A stretch of 64,000 nucleotides of DNA from Mrakia gelida (lineage: Eukaryota; Basidiomycota; Tremellomycetes; Cystofilobasidiales; Mrakiaceae). Made by a program: the position numbers and the translations under genes. Under the pieces are notes generated by a model, which searched no databases, was not told the DNA's origin, and saw only the letters and a program-made list of their open reading frames with translations. Below, in pieces: positions 31,747-42,888 of the stretch; position 1 is the first letter of the stretch, and every line of letters starts with the position of its first letter. The stretch covers positions 372,001 through 436,000 of the forward strand of contig BRON01000009.1 in the NCBI GenBank assembly GCA_024345305.1. The letters are read 5' to 3'.

Positions 31747-33992
31747 TTACTGGTAAGGTCCCTTCTTCGTCCCCTCGATGAACTCCCCCTTCGCATCATA
31801 TCTATGAGCCCCGAACGTATCCAACTGCATCTCCTCATAGTTCGTCGGCAGATCCTTCCCTCCCGTCGCCTTGACCCACTCGAGCGTTGCGCTCAAAGCA
31901 GGAGCGACCGCATCCGTTTCGAGCACCAGTCGAGCGACTTCCTTGAGGGAGGAGTAGGTCTTGGAGATTTCGGAGGCGATTTCGGGGACGAGGAGGGGGT
32001 TGATGGTCGGGGAGGCGAGGAGGGGTTGGAGGAAGTCGGCGATGGCATCGGACTGGATGATGCAGCCTGAACGCCAGATTCGGATGCATTCGGAGAGCTG
32101 GACGCCCCATTTCTGCGAGAAGAGGTATGAGAGAGGAGGATCAGTCAGAGGGACGAGAAGGGAGAGAGCGAGAGAGGCGTCGAAGACTTACCTCGTCCTC
32201 GGAGGCTCGAGCGATCAGCTGTGAAAGAAGAGAGGTCAGCGACGAATCGGAAGGCCCAAGAAGCAGGTAAAGATCAACTCACACCCAACCCCTGAACGAA
32301 CCCTGCAAGAATCGCACCGTACGTCGCCTTCCTCAAAGTCTCGACGAACGCGTCGACGTCCTTGATCCCTTCAGCCTTCGAAGGCTGGTCGATCCCGAGA
32401 GCTTTGACGACCTTGAGACGTTCTCCTCGATCGGCACTGATGATTCGGAGTTGGTGAGCGGCGGCGATGGTGGGAGCGGCGACGTGTCGAGTTCCGATTT
32501 CCTGAGGACGAGGACGAGAACGAGAACGAAAAGTTAGCCCGAAGGACGGGTCGAGGAGACGAGAAAAGACAGAGGACTGGAAACGAACGGTGAGGGTCCA
32601 GACTCCAGTTCCTTCGGAGTTGTCGACGTCTTGGGCTGAAAAAGAAGAGCAAGACGAAGGTCAGGTCCAGCGTGGAAAAGAAGAAAAAGGTGGAGACGCG
32701 ACCGACTCACTAATCTTGTCCTCGATCCCCTCAACGATACCATCCTTGTTCTCGATCCCGTCTCCCTTGGTGAACCTCAGAGTCTTGACTCCGATGTTGA
32801 GCAGGTAGTTTCCTCGAAGCTCTCCCTCGGCGGACCACTTCTCGAAGATATCGGCGATCTCGAAGTTGGAGAGCGAGAGCTGGTGTCGAAGGATCGAGCG
32901 GACTTCGGCGAAGACTGAGAGGTGACCTTGCTCGATTCCGTTGTGGATCATCTTGACTGAAGAGAGGAAAGACGAAAGCGAAGGATGTCAGTGAGAGGTG
33001 AAGAGTCAGAACGACGACGCGTCGAATCGAAGCTCGCTCACCGTAGTTTCCACTCCCTCCGGGTCCGACCAGACCAACGCAGGACTCTCCAGTCGGCGTC
33101 TTAGCAGCCCACTTCTTGAGCAAGGGCTCGACCTACCACGCAGAAACAGTAAGCCAATCGTCAGCTCGAAGAAAAGGGAGTCGACGCGAGAACGAAACGA
33201 TTCGAGTCGACTCGAACTCACCATCTCGTATGCGTCCTTCTCTCCTCCAGCGCTCATACTCGGACCTCTCCTAGCGGCTTGATCTGAAGCGAAAAAATCG
33301 AGCAAGCTCTCGTCAGCTCAGCCCTCTCTCCATCGCAGAGGGAACTCGACTCTCCCATCCCGAGATACTGCCTCAGCCTCAGCCTCAGCTCCCCCTCCTC
33401 GCTCGCTGGTCCTCCTCACCCTCGTCAAAGAAAGAAAACTCGACTCACATCCCCCCGAAACTCCCATCCCAAGATACCTCAGTCCCCACTCCTCCCTAGC
33501 CCTCTTCTGCCTCCTCTCCGTACTCTGATACTGCTCGTTTCCCCCATCAACAATCAAATCCCCCTTGCTCATCAGCGGTCCAATCTCCTCCAAAACCTCA
33601 TCCACCACGCTCCCATGAGGAAGCGAAAAGACGACAATCCGAGGCTTATTGGGCGTGAAAGCTGAGATGAGCTTATCGAGGGTGGAGAAACCATGAACGA
33701 GGGAGGTGTCGAGTCCTTCGGTTTTGGAAGCCTTTTCGAGAGTGGCTTTGACGACGGAAGGGTCTTTGTCGAAGGCTCCGATGTTGGATCCGTGGGAGGA
33801 GAAGAGAAGGGTCATTCCCTAAAGAAACAGGAGGGGAAAAGGAAAGGAGGGGGAGGAGAGGATGAGTGGTCGAAAGAGGGAAGGGAGGGAGGAGGTGAGC
33901 TCGAAACGAAACGTTGGACGAACAGATCCCATAGATCCTCCTCCGATCACGGCTACTTCGATGTTCTTGATGGATTCGTCGTCGAAAGACAT
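31747..33992 (-). CDS. 6-phosphogluconate dehydrogenase family protein (decarboxylating)
   Basis: Oxidative pentose-phosphate pathway type enzyme (6-phosphogluconate + NAD(P) to ribulose 5-phosphate + CO2), cytosolic. About 500 residues over roughly nine exons. The Rossmann start IEVAVIGGGSMGSGM supplies the GxGxxG-like loop. SKGDLIVDGGNEQYQSTERR, GMGVSGG and QAARRGPSMSAGG match the family signature, and the substrate/catalytic block VKMIHNGIEQGHL keeps Lys, His and Asn. C-terminal blocks ISADRGERLK, IWRSGCIIQSD and FGAHRYD complete the helical dimer domain. The ending TKKGPYQ replaces the usual Gly/Trp-rich tail. It looks more divergent than the usual fungal GND1 (NEQYQST instead of NSHFPDT), so it may be a second, diverged member. 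Confidence 0.85.
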
Positions 33993-34387
33993 GGTTCTGA
34001 TTACTAGGAGAGAGAGAGGGTGTGGGTGTTGGGAGAACGAACGAAGGTGAGAAAAGCGAAAGAAAGTGGAGCTCGTCGACGAGATCGGGGCTGCCAGGTT
34101 GATGAGGTCACGAAGGCTCGCTCGACCTGAAATAGTTCTGATGAGGGATGGAAAATCTGCAAGGGGGTCGTGAAGGGAGGTCATGAAGATAAAGTAGACA
34201 GAGATAGATTGGATAGATAGGTTGACGGAGGGTGTGTAGTCGTGCTGAAGAGGGAGAAAGAGCGACGCGAGGAGTCAGTCGCGAGCGTCGAGGTGATGAA
34301 GGAGATCGAGACGCGACTGACTTTGTAGGAACAGAGAGGAGATGAAGAGTTCGCGAGATCTAAAGGAGGAGATAGGAGGTTCGGAGT
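33993..34387. other. Spacer upstream of 6PGDH-family gene
   Basis: It carries the leader and promoter of the 6PGDH-family gene and the 3' UTR of the WW-domain gene. A GATAGATTGGATAGATAG stretch near 34202 is the only notable repeat. No gene is seen. Confidence 0.35.
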
Positions 34388-35636
34388 TTACCATCGACCT
34401 GAAGGGAGAAAAACGAGGAGGAAGAAGGTCAGCTTCGATCGAACGAACCAGACGAGAAACGACGCGTCTCGCTCAGAACTCACCCTGCTGAGGTCCACCA
34501 CCGTACCCAGGAGGAGGCCCTTGGTTGTAGCCTTTTGAAGGAGTAAAACACGCGTCTGAATCAGTCCCTTGAACCTCAAGACTTATCCGTAAGCTCAGGA
34601 GAGACGCGAAAGGACGACTCACCTCCCTGGTGCTGACTTCCAGGAGGAGGAGGTCCTCCGCCCCAAGGGTTCTGCACGTAGCCACCTAGTGATCGAAAAC
34701 AAGCAAATGCCAGGCGAGCGAGTGAGCAACCGAAGACAGAAACGACGAGAGAAGAGAACGGGCTCGAACTCACCTTGCTGACCAGGAGGAGGACCGTACG
34801 ACTGCTGCTGCTGATGCTGACTCTGTTTCTTGTCGGCGAAGTACTTCTTAGCGAGCCACATAGCCATTCCAGCCGCTCCTACACCCAACACGACCTGGAA
34901 AATTTCCCGAGACGACGAAGAGATCAGCGGCACGAAGCGACGAGGCAGCCGAACGAACATCGAAGAAGGAGTCGATTCGAGCCCACCTTTCCGAACCCTC
35001 GGTCCTGCGTCGAGGTAGCACTCCTCGACTCGTCCGTGAAGAACTCTTCCTGACCCTCCTGAGCTCCTCCGGGCTGACCAGGGTAGGGCGAAGAGGCACC
35101 GCCGTTGGGATCGTAGGAAGATTGGGGAGGAGCCGAGCCGTAGTAGCTCGCTGCTTGTCCTCCTCCTCCTCCTGCTCCGTTCGAGTAGTCCGTGGGAGGT
35201 TGAGGAGAGTAGGAAGAGTTGGATGAGGGAGGGAAGGGAGAGGATCGAGGATCGTTCCAGACGGGGGTGGGGTTGGGAGATTGAGTGTCTGAGAGACGGG
35301 AAACGAGAAGAGGAGGAGAAGGAGGAGGAAAGGTGAGCTCGATCTTTTCTTTCTCCCGTCTCGGTGAGCAGTGCTTTGCGACGAGAAGCTGGAGACTCAC
35401 CAACGAAGTACCAGCTCTGAGAGTTCTGATCAAATTCTTTGATCCTGTTCCAGACGAAGGAGAGAAAGAAGTAGGCAAGGAGGGCGGGAAAAGGGGAGTG
35501 GAAGGGATGGCGTGAGCTTCGACGAAAGCGAGAACTCGCTCAAAGGGAGAGATGGAAGCAGGACGCACCAGCCGTAGGGAAGGGGGGGCTCGCCCTGTTG
35601 CTGCTGTTGCTGAGAAGGGTCTGGGTAGTAGGACAT
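34388..35636 (-). CDS. WW-domain protein with glycine/glutamine-rich tail
   Basis: Adaptor-type protein of unknown specific role, about 220 residues. It starts MSYYPDPSQQQQQQG. One WW domain follows: LPYGWVQEFDQNSQSWYFVD ... PVWNDP, with both tryptophans and the final Pro. Then come a Ser/Pro/Tyr/Gly-rich region, a charged block (QEEFFTDESRSATSTQDRGF), a short hydrophobic stretch VVLGVGAAGMAMWLAKKYF that could be a membrane or amphipathic helix, and a Gln/Gly/Pro-rich tail with repeated GGGP/PPPG motifs ending QQGRW. The final intron places the stop (TAA) at 34388-34390. The WW call is firm; function is not inferred. Confidence 0.78.
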
Positions 35637-36196
35637 GGTGTTTTGAGAAAGTTGAGTGGGATTGTGGAATGTGGGTGGAGGAGAAGAAGGAGAGGTCGAA
35701 GTTGAACAGCTTTCGTCCCAGTTTCGGCAGGTTGATTCGGTCATCCTTCCCTGCGGGCTAGAGAGTCACCAAAGCTCGCCAAAATCACGCCCAGCGTTTG
35801 TAGAGATACTGATGGCTGTGAAATTGTCAACAGTGGGCGGAGGAACAGAGAAACACCGAAAGGCGGCGGTGAGACTGAACGCGAAGAGAAGAAGGCCGAA
35901 CGCGTCGCGATGTGTTCCCCTCCCTCTGATCTTCTTCCTGAGTCGAAGTCGAAGGGGTTTGGGCTCAGAAAGTAGGAAGCTAAGCCGGCGAGGCAAATTA
36001 TCCATCTTGGGAGGTAAAATTCGGGCCGTCAGTCGCAGATGAGCGCCGGAAGCGAAACGAGACGAGCTCGACGAGTTTCGCTTCAAGCTCGCTCTCCTCC
36101 TCTCTCCCTTCCTCCCATCCAGCACGACCACACCCACCCTCCCTATCCCCCTCTTTCTCCTTCTCAACTTCGTACACACTCCCCATCGTCACTCGT
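35637..36196. promoter_or_regulatory. Divergent promoter region WW gene / PRP18
   Basis: Head-to-head spacer of 560 nt. The plus-strand leader of PRP18 from about 36080 is CT-rich. No specific elements and no additional gene are seen. Confidence 0.4.
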
Positions 36197-38157
36197 ATGG
36201 ATTTCCTCGCTCAAGAGATCGCTGGACTGAAACGTAAAGCTCAAGAGGACGGGCCTTCTTCAGCTTCAGCTTCCTCCTCCTCGACCGGACCCGCTCCCAA
36301 AAAGTACCTCAAGAAGGGAGACATCGAGAAGATCAGGATCGCGGAGGAGGAGGAGAAGTCTAGGAAGGAGAAGGCTGAGAAGGCGAAGAAGAAGAGGGAG
36401 AAGGAGGATAGAGAACGAAGGGATCCTCTCACCAAGAAGGTCAGCTCTCCTTCCCCTCCTTCCCTCGTTCAAGTCACCTTCCTTCGCTCTTACTGATCTG
36501 CATATACATATCCTCGCTGCTGTAGTCCCTCCTCGCCTTCCCCCCGAAACCTAAATCTCCCCTGCCACCCCCACCCGTCGAATCAACCGACTCCCCTTCC
36601 TCCGGCGCCGACTCTCCCTTCGACCCTTCCACCCCAACCGGCCTCGTCCACTCCAACCTCGAATCCAACAGACCCGAAGCGTTCAACGTCTCCCCTTCAG
36701 AATGCATCCGTCGTCTTCGTCTCAAATCCCAACCCATCCGTCTCTTCGGAGAATCCGACAAGGACCGTCGACTTCGACTTCGAGCTCTCGAGCTCATGGA
36801 GGAGAGAGGAGGAGCAGCCAACCCTGGGCTGAACGATTTCAAGAAAGCTCTCGAGGAGATGGAGCTGGGAATGAATGAGAAGGAGGAGGTTAGGAAGGCC
36901 AACAAGGGAGGAGCTGGAGGGGAGTCGGCTGGGAAGGGAGGGGATGGGTTGGGAATGGGGATGGGAGAGGGAGGTGTGTTGGACTTGGGATTGATCAAGA
37001 CGGATCCGGATAAGCTGTATCCTTTGATCTACTACGCTCTCAAGGTGAGTTCTGTGCTTTGGTGCTCGAAGGGAGGGAGGGACGGTGGCCGAGCGCTCGC
37101 TCAAAGGGAGGGAAGGGAAGGAGAGTCGAGTCGAGCTGACCTTTCGTTTCCCTTCCCTGCTCTTTCCTCTTCTTCACCACTCCAGCGAACGCTAAAGGAC
37201 TGGGAACAGACGATGAACGAGCGGCCCGGTATGTCTGATCTCCACTCTCGCACATCGTCTCCTCTCGGTCTTTGCTGACCATCTCCTTCCTCGCGTCCTT
37301 CAGAATCCATCCAACGATCAAGTCAAGGAATGCGAGCAGCTGCCGTTCAAGTCCAGTCGGCCGACTACCTCAAGCCCCTCTTCAAGTCGTTACGTTCGAG
37401 GGTAAGCTCCCTCGTTCTCCTCCTTTCGTCTCGAGCAAACAGCATCAGAACCTGACCTCTTCCTTCGCGCGATCCAGAACCTCCCCGCCGACGTGCTCGG
37501 TCGTCTCTCCGAGATCGTTCACCACATGCAGTCTCGACAGTACCAGCGAGCCAACGATAGCTACCTTCGACTCAGTATCGGGACTGCCGCTTGGCCTATC
37601 GGAGTCACCATGGTTGGGTGAGTTGATCTCTCCGTCTCTCTCCCTCCGTCGCCCTCTTCCTGCTCTCCTTTCCTCCCTCCCGTCCTCCCCTGCCCATCTT
37701 TCTGAAACCGCAACTGATCACCCACTACCATCTTTCGTCTCTCTGTCCTTCACAAACAACAGTATCCACGAACGTTCAGCCCGAGAAAAGATCTCGTCCG
37801 ATTCGGTCGCTCACGTGCTGAACGACGAGGTCAGTAGGAAGTACATCCAGAGTGTGAAGAGGTGAGTGCTTTTTTCCTTTCCCCCTGAACCTGTCTCTCA
37901 ATTACCCTCCATCGAGGCGCCGTTGAGTTTGTCGAATCGAGACGCGTCGACGACATCCGACTCTGACCCGATCCGCTCTTGTTGTTTCGTGTTTCCCTCT
38001 TCCAGACTCCTCACCTTCGCTCAGACCAAGTACCCTCCCGCAGGTAAGCTTTAACTTCTTCCTCTTGTTCTCTCCCTTCTCTCTCCAAATCCGTCGCTGA
38101 CCTCGCTCCTCGTTCGTTCGTTCGCTTTCGTCAGACGTATCGCAGCTCATGGGTTAA
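36197..38157 (+). CDS. PRP18: Pre-mRNA-splicing factor 18
   Basis: U5 snRNP-associated factor acting with Slu7 in 3' splice-site selection at the second splicing step, nuclear. About 400 residues over some seven exons. MDFLAQEIAGLKRK opens a Lys/Glu-rich coiled-coil-like N-terminus. The SFM motif follows: FNVSPSECIRRLRLKSQPIR then LFGESDKDRRLRLR. The C-terminal Prp18 domain includes VLDLGLIKTDPDKLYPLIYY, LKDWEQTMNERP, YLKPLFKSLRSR, SYLRLSIGTAAWPIGVTMVG and IHERSAREKISSD, the most conserved stretch of the family, and ends TKYPPADVSQLMG. An intron-rich fungus needing precise 3' splice-site choice fits this gene, though every eukaryote with introns has it. Confidence 0.93.
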
Positions 38158-38458
38158 GGGAGACGACGGTCGCGTTCGTTCGGTCGCTCAGGATGGGATC
38201 TCATGTCTTGCTATGTACTCTTCTCGAGACGGAAGAAAGCGAGAAAAAGAAGGCAGGTGGGAAGAGAAGACTGATCGCGTGTCGAGCGTCGTTCGCACAC
38301 CTGAGTTCCGCTCCCTCGTTCCCTCACATCGACAGTTGTCGCTTCACATGTGTAGAGCAGTAGACAAGTCTCTTCGCATAGAAGAACGGCCAAAAAAAAC
38401 AAACGCATGAAACAAATCAAACCACCCCTCACCCAACCCAACCCAACCCAACACCAAT
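38158..38458. other. Convergent 3' spacer
   Basis: Tail-to-tail spacer between PRP18 and the carrier gene. It contains a short tandem CCCAACCCAACCCAACA stretch near 38437. No gene is seen. Confidence 0.35.
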
Positions 38459-40711
38459 CTAACTACTCTTTACCCCCACCGCCCCCAAAACCACCTCCGT
38501 CGCCAACTTCTCCACCACCGCCTTCCCAGCAATCTTGCCCACCTCTCCAGCAGCATGCAAAACCTTCTGATTCTCCTCCAACACCGAATTCGCGTACCCA
38601 ACAGCCTCCGACGGCGAAGGCAGTTTGACGTTCACGTTGGCGGGCAAAGAAGGAGTTCTCGCGAGAAGGAGGAGAAGGAAGTAGGCGTAGGATTCGAACT
38701 GATCCTTGAGGACGAAGGTGATTCCTTGAGCGAGAACTCCTTTGGTGATTTGGGCTTCCATGCCTTGGTAGAGGCCGGTGAAACCCTGAGAAAACGACGA
38801 GTGAAAGGAAGAAAGGGTGAGTTCGAGGGATCGAAGAGAATCCGAGGCCGTTTGAAGGTAAACGAGAAGAGGAATGAGAGTTGTCGGGGGTAGGGATGTC
38901 AAAACTCACCTTCGCCTTGTAGACCTTCTTCAGCACGTCCATAGCGTCCTTGTACCTCTCGTCGTTGACGACGACAGCGGACGACGCGGACGCGACACCC
39001 TCGGTCGTCAACTTGTGCTTGAGCGCGTCGGCGTACGAAGTTCCGGGAGCTGAACCGATGGATTCGGAGGGGAGGGGAGCGAGGGAGGAGGTAGCGCTGG
39101 TGCTGGTGGAGGAGGGAGCAGAGGAGACGGTGGACTTGGCTTGGAGTCGGACCTTGGCCATGATCTAAAACGAGAGGGAGCACGAGGGTGAGCGAGTGAG
39201 CGAGAGCGCGGAGAGGGAGGGAAAACGGGGGCAAAGAGGGAGGGACGGACGTAGGGGTAGGTGACCTAGATATTACGCGAGAGAGAGTTGAGTTAGTTCG
39301 GACGAGGCAGGAAGGAAAGAAGGAAGTAAGAGACGGAACGCACGATGGTCGCGAGAGTCTTCGAGGCGGCTCCGACGAGGAAAGCCATTCCAGGACTGAG
39401 CTTGTCCTTTCCGGTCTTCTTGAGAACGATTCCCTTGATCCTAAGAAAGCACAAAGCAAAAGACAGACGAGGTCAGCGAACTGCGAGAGCGAGAAGGAGG
39501 AGGAGGGAGAAAGGAGAGACGCGACGAACCTCTCGAATCCACCGAACGTGATGGCAGGGTTCACGGTCAACACAAGTCCAGGCCTCAATCCTCTCCAGAG
39601 TCCCGAGGGTCCATCCTCGTCCAAGATCTCCTTCCCGATGGCGAGGAAGCTAGCGTTGTCCTTCGAGAGTTGTTGACGCGTGGCTGCGAACGATGTGAAC
39701 GACGTTCAGCTCGACGAGCCTCAACTGATCCAGCTTCGCTTCTCGAGAGGATGAATGTGCTCACCAATCACAGCCACAGGGATCGTGAAGATCTGCGCTC
39801 CAGCTCCAGCCAAAGCTCCAAGCAACAACTCCTCGACGGTTCCAACTGCTCGAGGTCCTCCTCCCTTTCCTCCCCCGATTCGAGTGAGCCGCTTGACGTA
39901 GAGGGATCGAACGACCGAGTAGAAGAAGAAGTAGGCGTATTGCATCTGTACATCCCCAATCCCGTCGCATCAAAGCAAGCAGAAGAAAAGTCAGCTCAGC
40001 TCGAGACTCGAGGAACTCCTCTCTCTCCTTCCCCTCCCCGCGAATTACCGATCCTTCGCCGAAACGAATCTTTTCCTCCCTCGTCCTCGTGCGAGAAAAG
40101 GTTCGGAAGGGTGAACTTACGGAGAAGGTATTAAGCATCGAAGCGAGGAATCCTTTGTAGAGGGAGAAGATGAGTCTAGGGTTCTTGAAGAGAGGGAGGA
40201 GGAGGGAGAGGAGGGTCGGCGAAGGAGGGGGAGCTGTAGGATCGTTGGGATCCTTCGCTGAGGAGGAAGAAGCTTGGATCTGGGTCTTGAGGGTGTCGAG
40301 AGGGTAGACGAGACTGTATACATGGTGTGAAGAGAGAGCCAAGAGAAAGTAGAGAGAGGTCTGGTGGTGAGCGAAAGGTAGCCGCGAGGGAGAAGACCGA
40401 GGGAAGGTCAAGAGGGAGGAGGAGGGGAACGAACGCGTTGGAGAAGACAGCTGACATGGCTCCAGCGAGAGCATGTCTAGGATGAGGGAAGGGATGAGTA
40501 GTGGGTAGTGAGGGGAAGAGAGAGGAGGGACGAAGAGATGACGAGTCGAAGCAAGCGAAGGAAGGGAGGGAGAGAAGGAGGGGACGAGATCAGCTCCAAG
40601 CTCAACGAAATCGCCCGTTCCTCCTCCCTTCCTCTGCCTCTCTACATCCCCCCAGAGAAGGACTTACCCCCAAGGAGAGAGCTGCTGAGCAGGTTTCGAT
40701 ACGACCGCCAT
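38459..40711 (-). CDS. Mitochondrial-carrier-family protein, peroxisomal adenine-nucleotide carrier type (PMP47/ANT1)
   Basis: Six-helix solute carrier, likely exchanging ATP/AMP across the peroxisomal membrane for fatty-acid activation. About 490 residues. Short first exon MAVVSKPAQQLSPWG, then HALAGAMSAVFSNALVYPLD with the first PxD signature (YPLDTLKTQ). The second repeat has IPVAVIATRQQL and GLWRGLRPGLVLTVNPAITF; the third has TYPYIMAKVRLQ and FTGLYQGMEAQITKGVLAQG. The sequence of the three signatures (P-V-A-V-I-A-T-R and Y-P-Y-I in repeats 2 and 3) fits the PMP47/ANT1 subgroup rather than ADP/ATP carriers. An Ala/Ser/Thr-rich insert sits in the last matrix loop, and a long C-terminal extension carries an amphipathic, Ala/Val-rich helix. 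One intron uses a GTTCGT donor (after NA, before LVYPLD). Confidence 0.85.
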
Positions 40712-41061
40712 ATCTGGATTCGCGATAAGTCGAGGTTGTCGTGGTTAAGAGCGAAAGAAAGTGAAGGGAGGGAAGTCCGAGAGGGCGGTTGTCGATGAGC
40801 TCGTTGCCGGAAGGGACGAGTCTGGACGTCATCATGCGCGATTCTTCGCTGAGAAAAATTGCTTATCTGTCTGTTCTCCTCCTTGAGCCTCAAACTCACA
40901 AACGTCAAAAAATCTGCCTTCAAAACCCCAAAATCGGAGTCAAAACCCAACACGTGCAGCGAGCGACCTCTCCATCGTTTCGAACTCGAGCTCGACGCGT
41001 CTCCTCCTCCCTCCCATCCTCTCACTCACCCTCAGTCAACCGTCCCAGCTCGTTCTTTGCC
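40712..41061. promoter_or_regulatory. Divergent promoter region carrier / CTF8
   Basis: Head-to-head spacer of 350 nt. An ACGCGT (MluI cell-cycle box-like) lies at 40995-41000, about 60 nt before the CTF8 start, but this hexamer is common throughout the window, so its meaning is unclear. Confidence 0.35.
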
Positions 41062-42207
41062 ATGCGCATCCACATCGAAATTCCCCCTTCTCTCCTCTCA
41101 CCCTTCGCTCCTACACCCGACTCGAACGACGACGGTACAGGACCCATCTTTGCTCGCATCGGAGGCAACATTGTCCTCCTCGAACTTCAAGGAACTCTCC
41201 AGTCAGAAGGGGACAAGGATGGTCAGCTCATAGGGAAACTCGGCATGGAAGGGGTGAGTCAGACGCGTCTCCTCCTCTATACTAGCCATCTCTCAGAGCC
41301 CTCCTTTGAGTGAGAGCGAGCGTGAACCGAAGGAGAGGAAAGGAAGGGAAGGAGGAGCAGAACCAACGTCGAAGCTGACCTCTTTCTCCCTTCATCCTCC
41401 TTCCCTTCGTCTTTCGTTTCTCGCAGGACCGTCCAACCCTCCGAATAGCTCATCACCTCCTCCACGGCACTCTCGTTAACCTCCCCAAACCACTCGCTGT
41501 CTTCCGAAAGGCACCCTCCAAGATCGACGATGAACTGCTCGAAGGAGGAGGAGGACTCGACCTTCCTTCGTCTTCAGACTCCTCGGACGACGACGATGAG
41601 GAGGATGGAGCCAATGCGGTGGCTGAGAGCTCGCCTATGCCTGGACCACCTAGGAAGGGGAAGGTGAGCTCTCGCTTTCGCCTCCTCCAGTGTGGGAAGC
41701 GAGAAGGGGGACGCAAAGAGCTCAAGCTGACCTTTCCCTCCCTCCTCCCCTTCTCCTTCGCGTCCATCCCTCCCTCCTCCAGACGCTCGACTACTCCTCC
41801 GACATAGATCCATACTCTTCCTCCCCCGTCAAACAATCCCAGCCCCAACTCCCCTCCAGCTCTCAACCCCCCGTCCCCTCCTCAACCCCCTCGCACGCGT
41901 TCAAGAGGAAGAGACCGGACAAGAAGAACAAGGCCCGCGACGACGAGAGGAAGAAGAAGAGGAGGGGAGAGGCTCCTACGGTGGATGAGGTGGCTAGGAC
42001 GACGAAGTACGATTGTATAGGGGTTGTGAGGATTAAGGTTGTGTTTTCGAAGAGGTGAGTCGAGTTTCGAAGATGAGGGAGGTGGGGCGCGTGAGGTGCG
42101 ACCACGCTGACTCTCTGGACGTGTGCGTTTCACGAAACAACAGACCTCAACCTGTCGTGAACCTCGATGCGGTGCCAGCTGCTGCTGCACCAGCACCCTC
42201 GTCTTGA
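41062..42207 (+). CDS. CTF8: Chromosome transmission fidelity protein 8
   Basis: Subunit of the alternative clamp loader Ctf18-Dcc1-Ctf8-RFC that loads PCNA and supports sister-chromatid cohesion, nuclear. Four exons, about 265 residues. The start MRIHIEIPPSLLSPF leads into GNIVLLELQGTLQ, the conserved ELQG block; IGKLGMEG then follows. After an intron come PTLRIAHHLLHGTLVNLPKP and LAVFRKAP (family pattern: GHHxLxGkxxxLxKPlxVl). A long acidic and Ser/Pro-rich insert follows, with EGGGGLDLPSSSDSSDDDDE, then a Lys/Arg-rich block that could be a nuclear localisation signal. The C-terminal block TKYDCIGVVRIKVVFSKRPQ is the conserved Ctf18/Dcc1-binding end. An Ala/Pro tail precedes the stop. Confidence 0.9.
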
Positions 42208-42888
42208 TCTTCTTCCGGTTTCTGCTCCAACACCACCTCGCCTCCCTTCCTCAGCCGCCTACCTCGCCTCAACCTCCTGATCGCTTCAACGTTCGGTTCG
42301 GTCTCGTCCTCCTCGTTCCTCGTCTCGTCGTCGGGGCGTCGCCGCTGGACGAAAAGAGGATCATCAGGAGGAGAAGGGAACGCTCGCACAGACTAGTAGT
42401 TGTGTCTCGTAGCTATCTGGTTCTGAGGGAGGAGGAGGGGACCGAGCTGGGAGAAGGTCCGAAACGCGTCGAGGAAGAGGTCGAGGTCGAGACCAGGGTA
42501 CCGTACGCTAGCTCAACTTGATGACTTAACGATCGTGAAAACTACTTGTCAGCTCTTTACTCAGGGAGAAGACGAGCAAGGCAAAACAAAAGCCCAAAGG
42601 AAGGGCGTGAAAGAACTCTCGTTCATCGTCCGTCCTGAGTCGTTCAGTCCTTCGTCACGCTCTTCCCTCCCTCCCTGCAAGGCCAAGAATGAAGTTTCAA
42701 CCCTATCAAATAAACGTCCGTCCCACTAAGACTCCTCTGCCCACTATAAACCGAATTTTGTTCACGTCGTCGTTTCTCTACACGAGTCGGCGGTTTCGCT
42801 CGTCTTCGCCAAACTCCCCTCCTCTCCAGCAGATCTTCCTCTAACCCAAACCCAACCCAGCACCCAACCAAAAGAAAGCTCGCAACGT
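42208..42888. other. Convergent 3' spacer CTF8 / COX4
   Basis: About 680 nt tail-to-tail. It contains open but similarity-free frames rich in Arg/Ser and a short run of CCCAACCCAGCACCCAACC near 42850. No gene is recognised. Confidence 0.35.

Noticed and set aside
40995..41000. MluI cell-cycle box (ACGCGT) upstream of CTF8 as an S-phase control site
   Set aside because: The same hexamer is scattered through introns, exons and unrelated spacers here, and the POL32 promoter lacks it.
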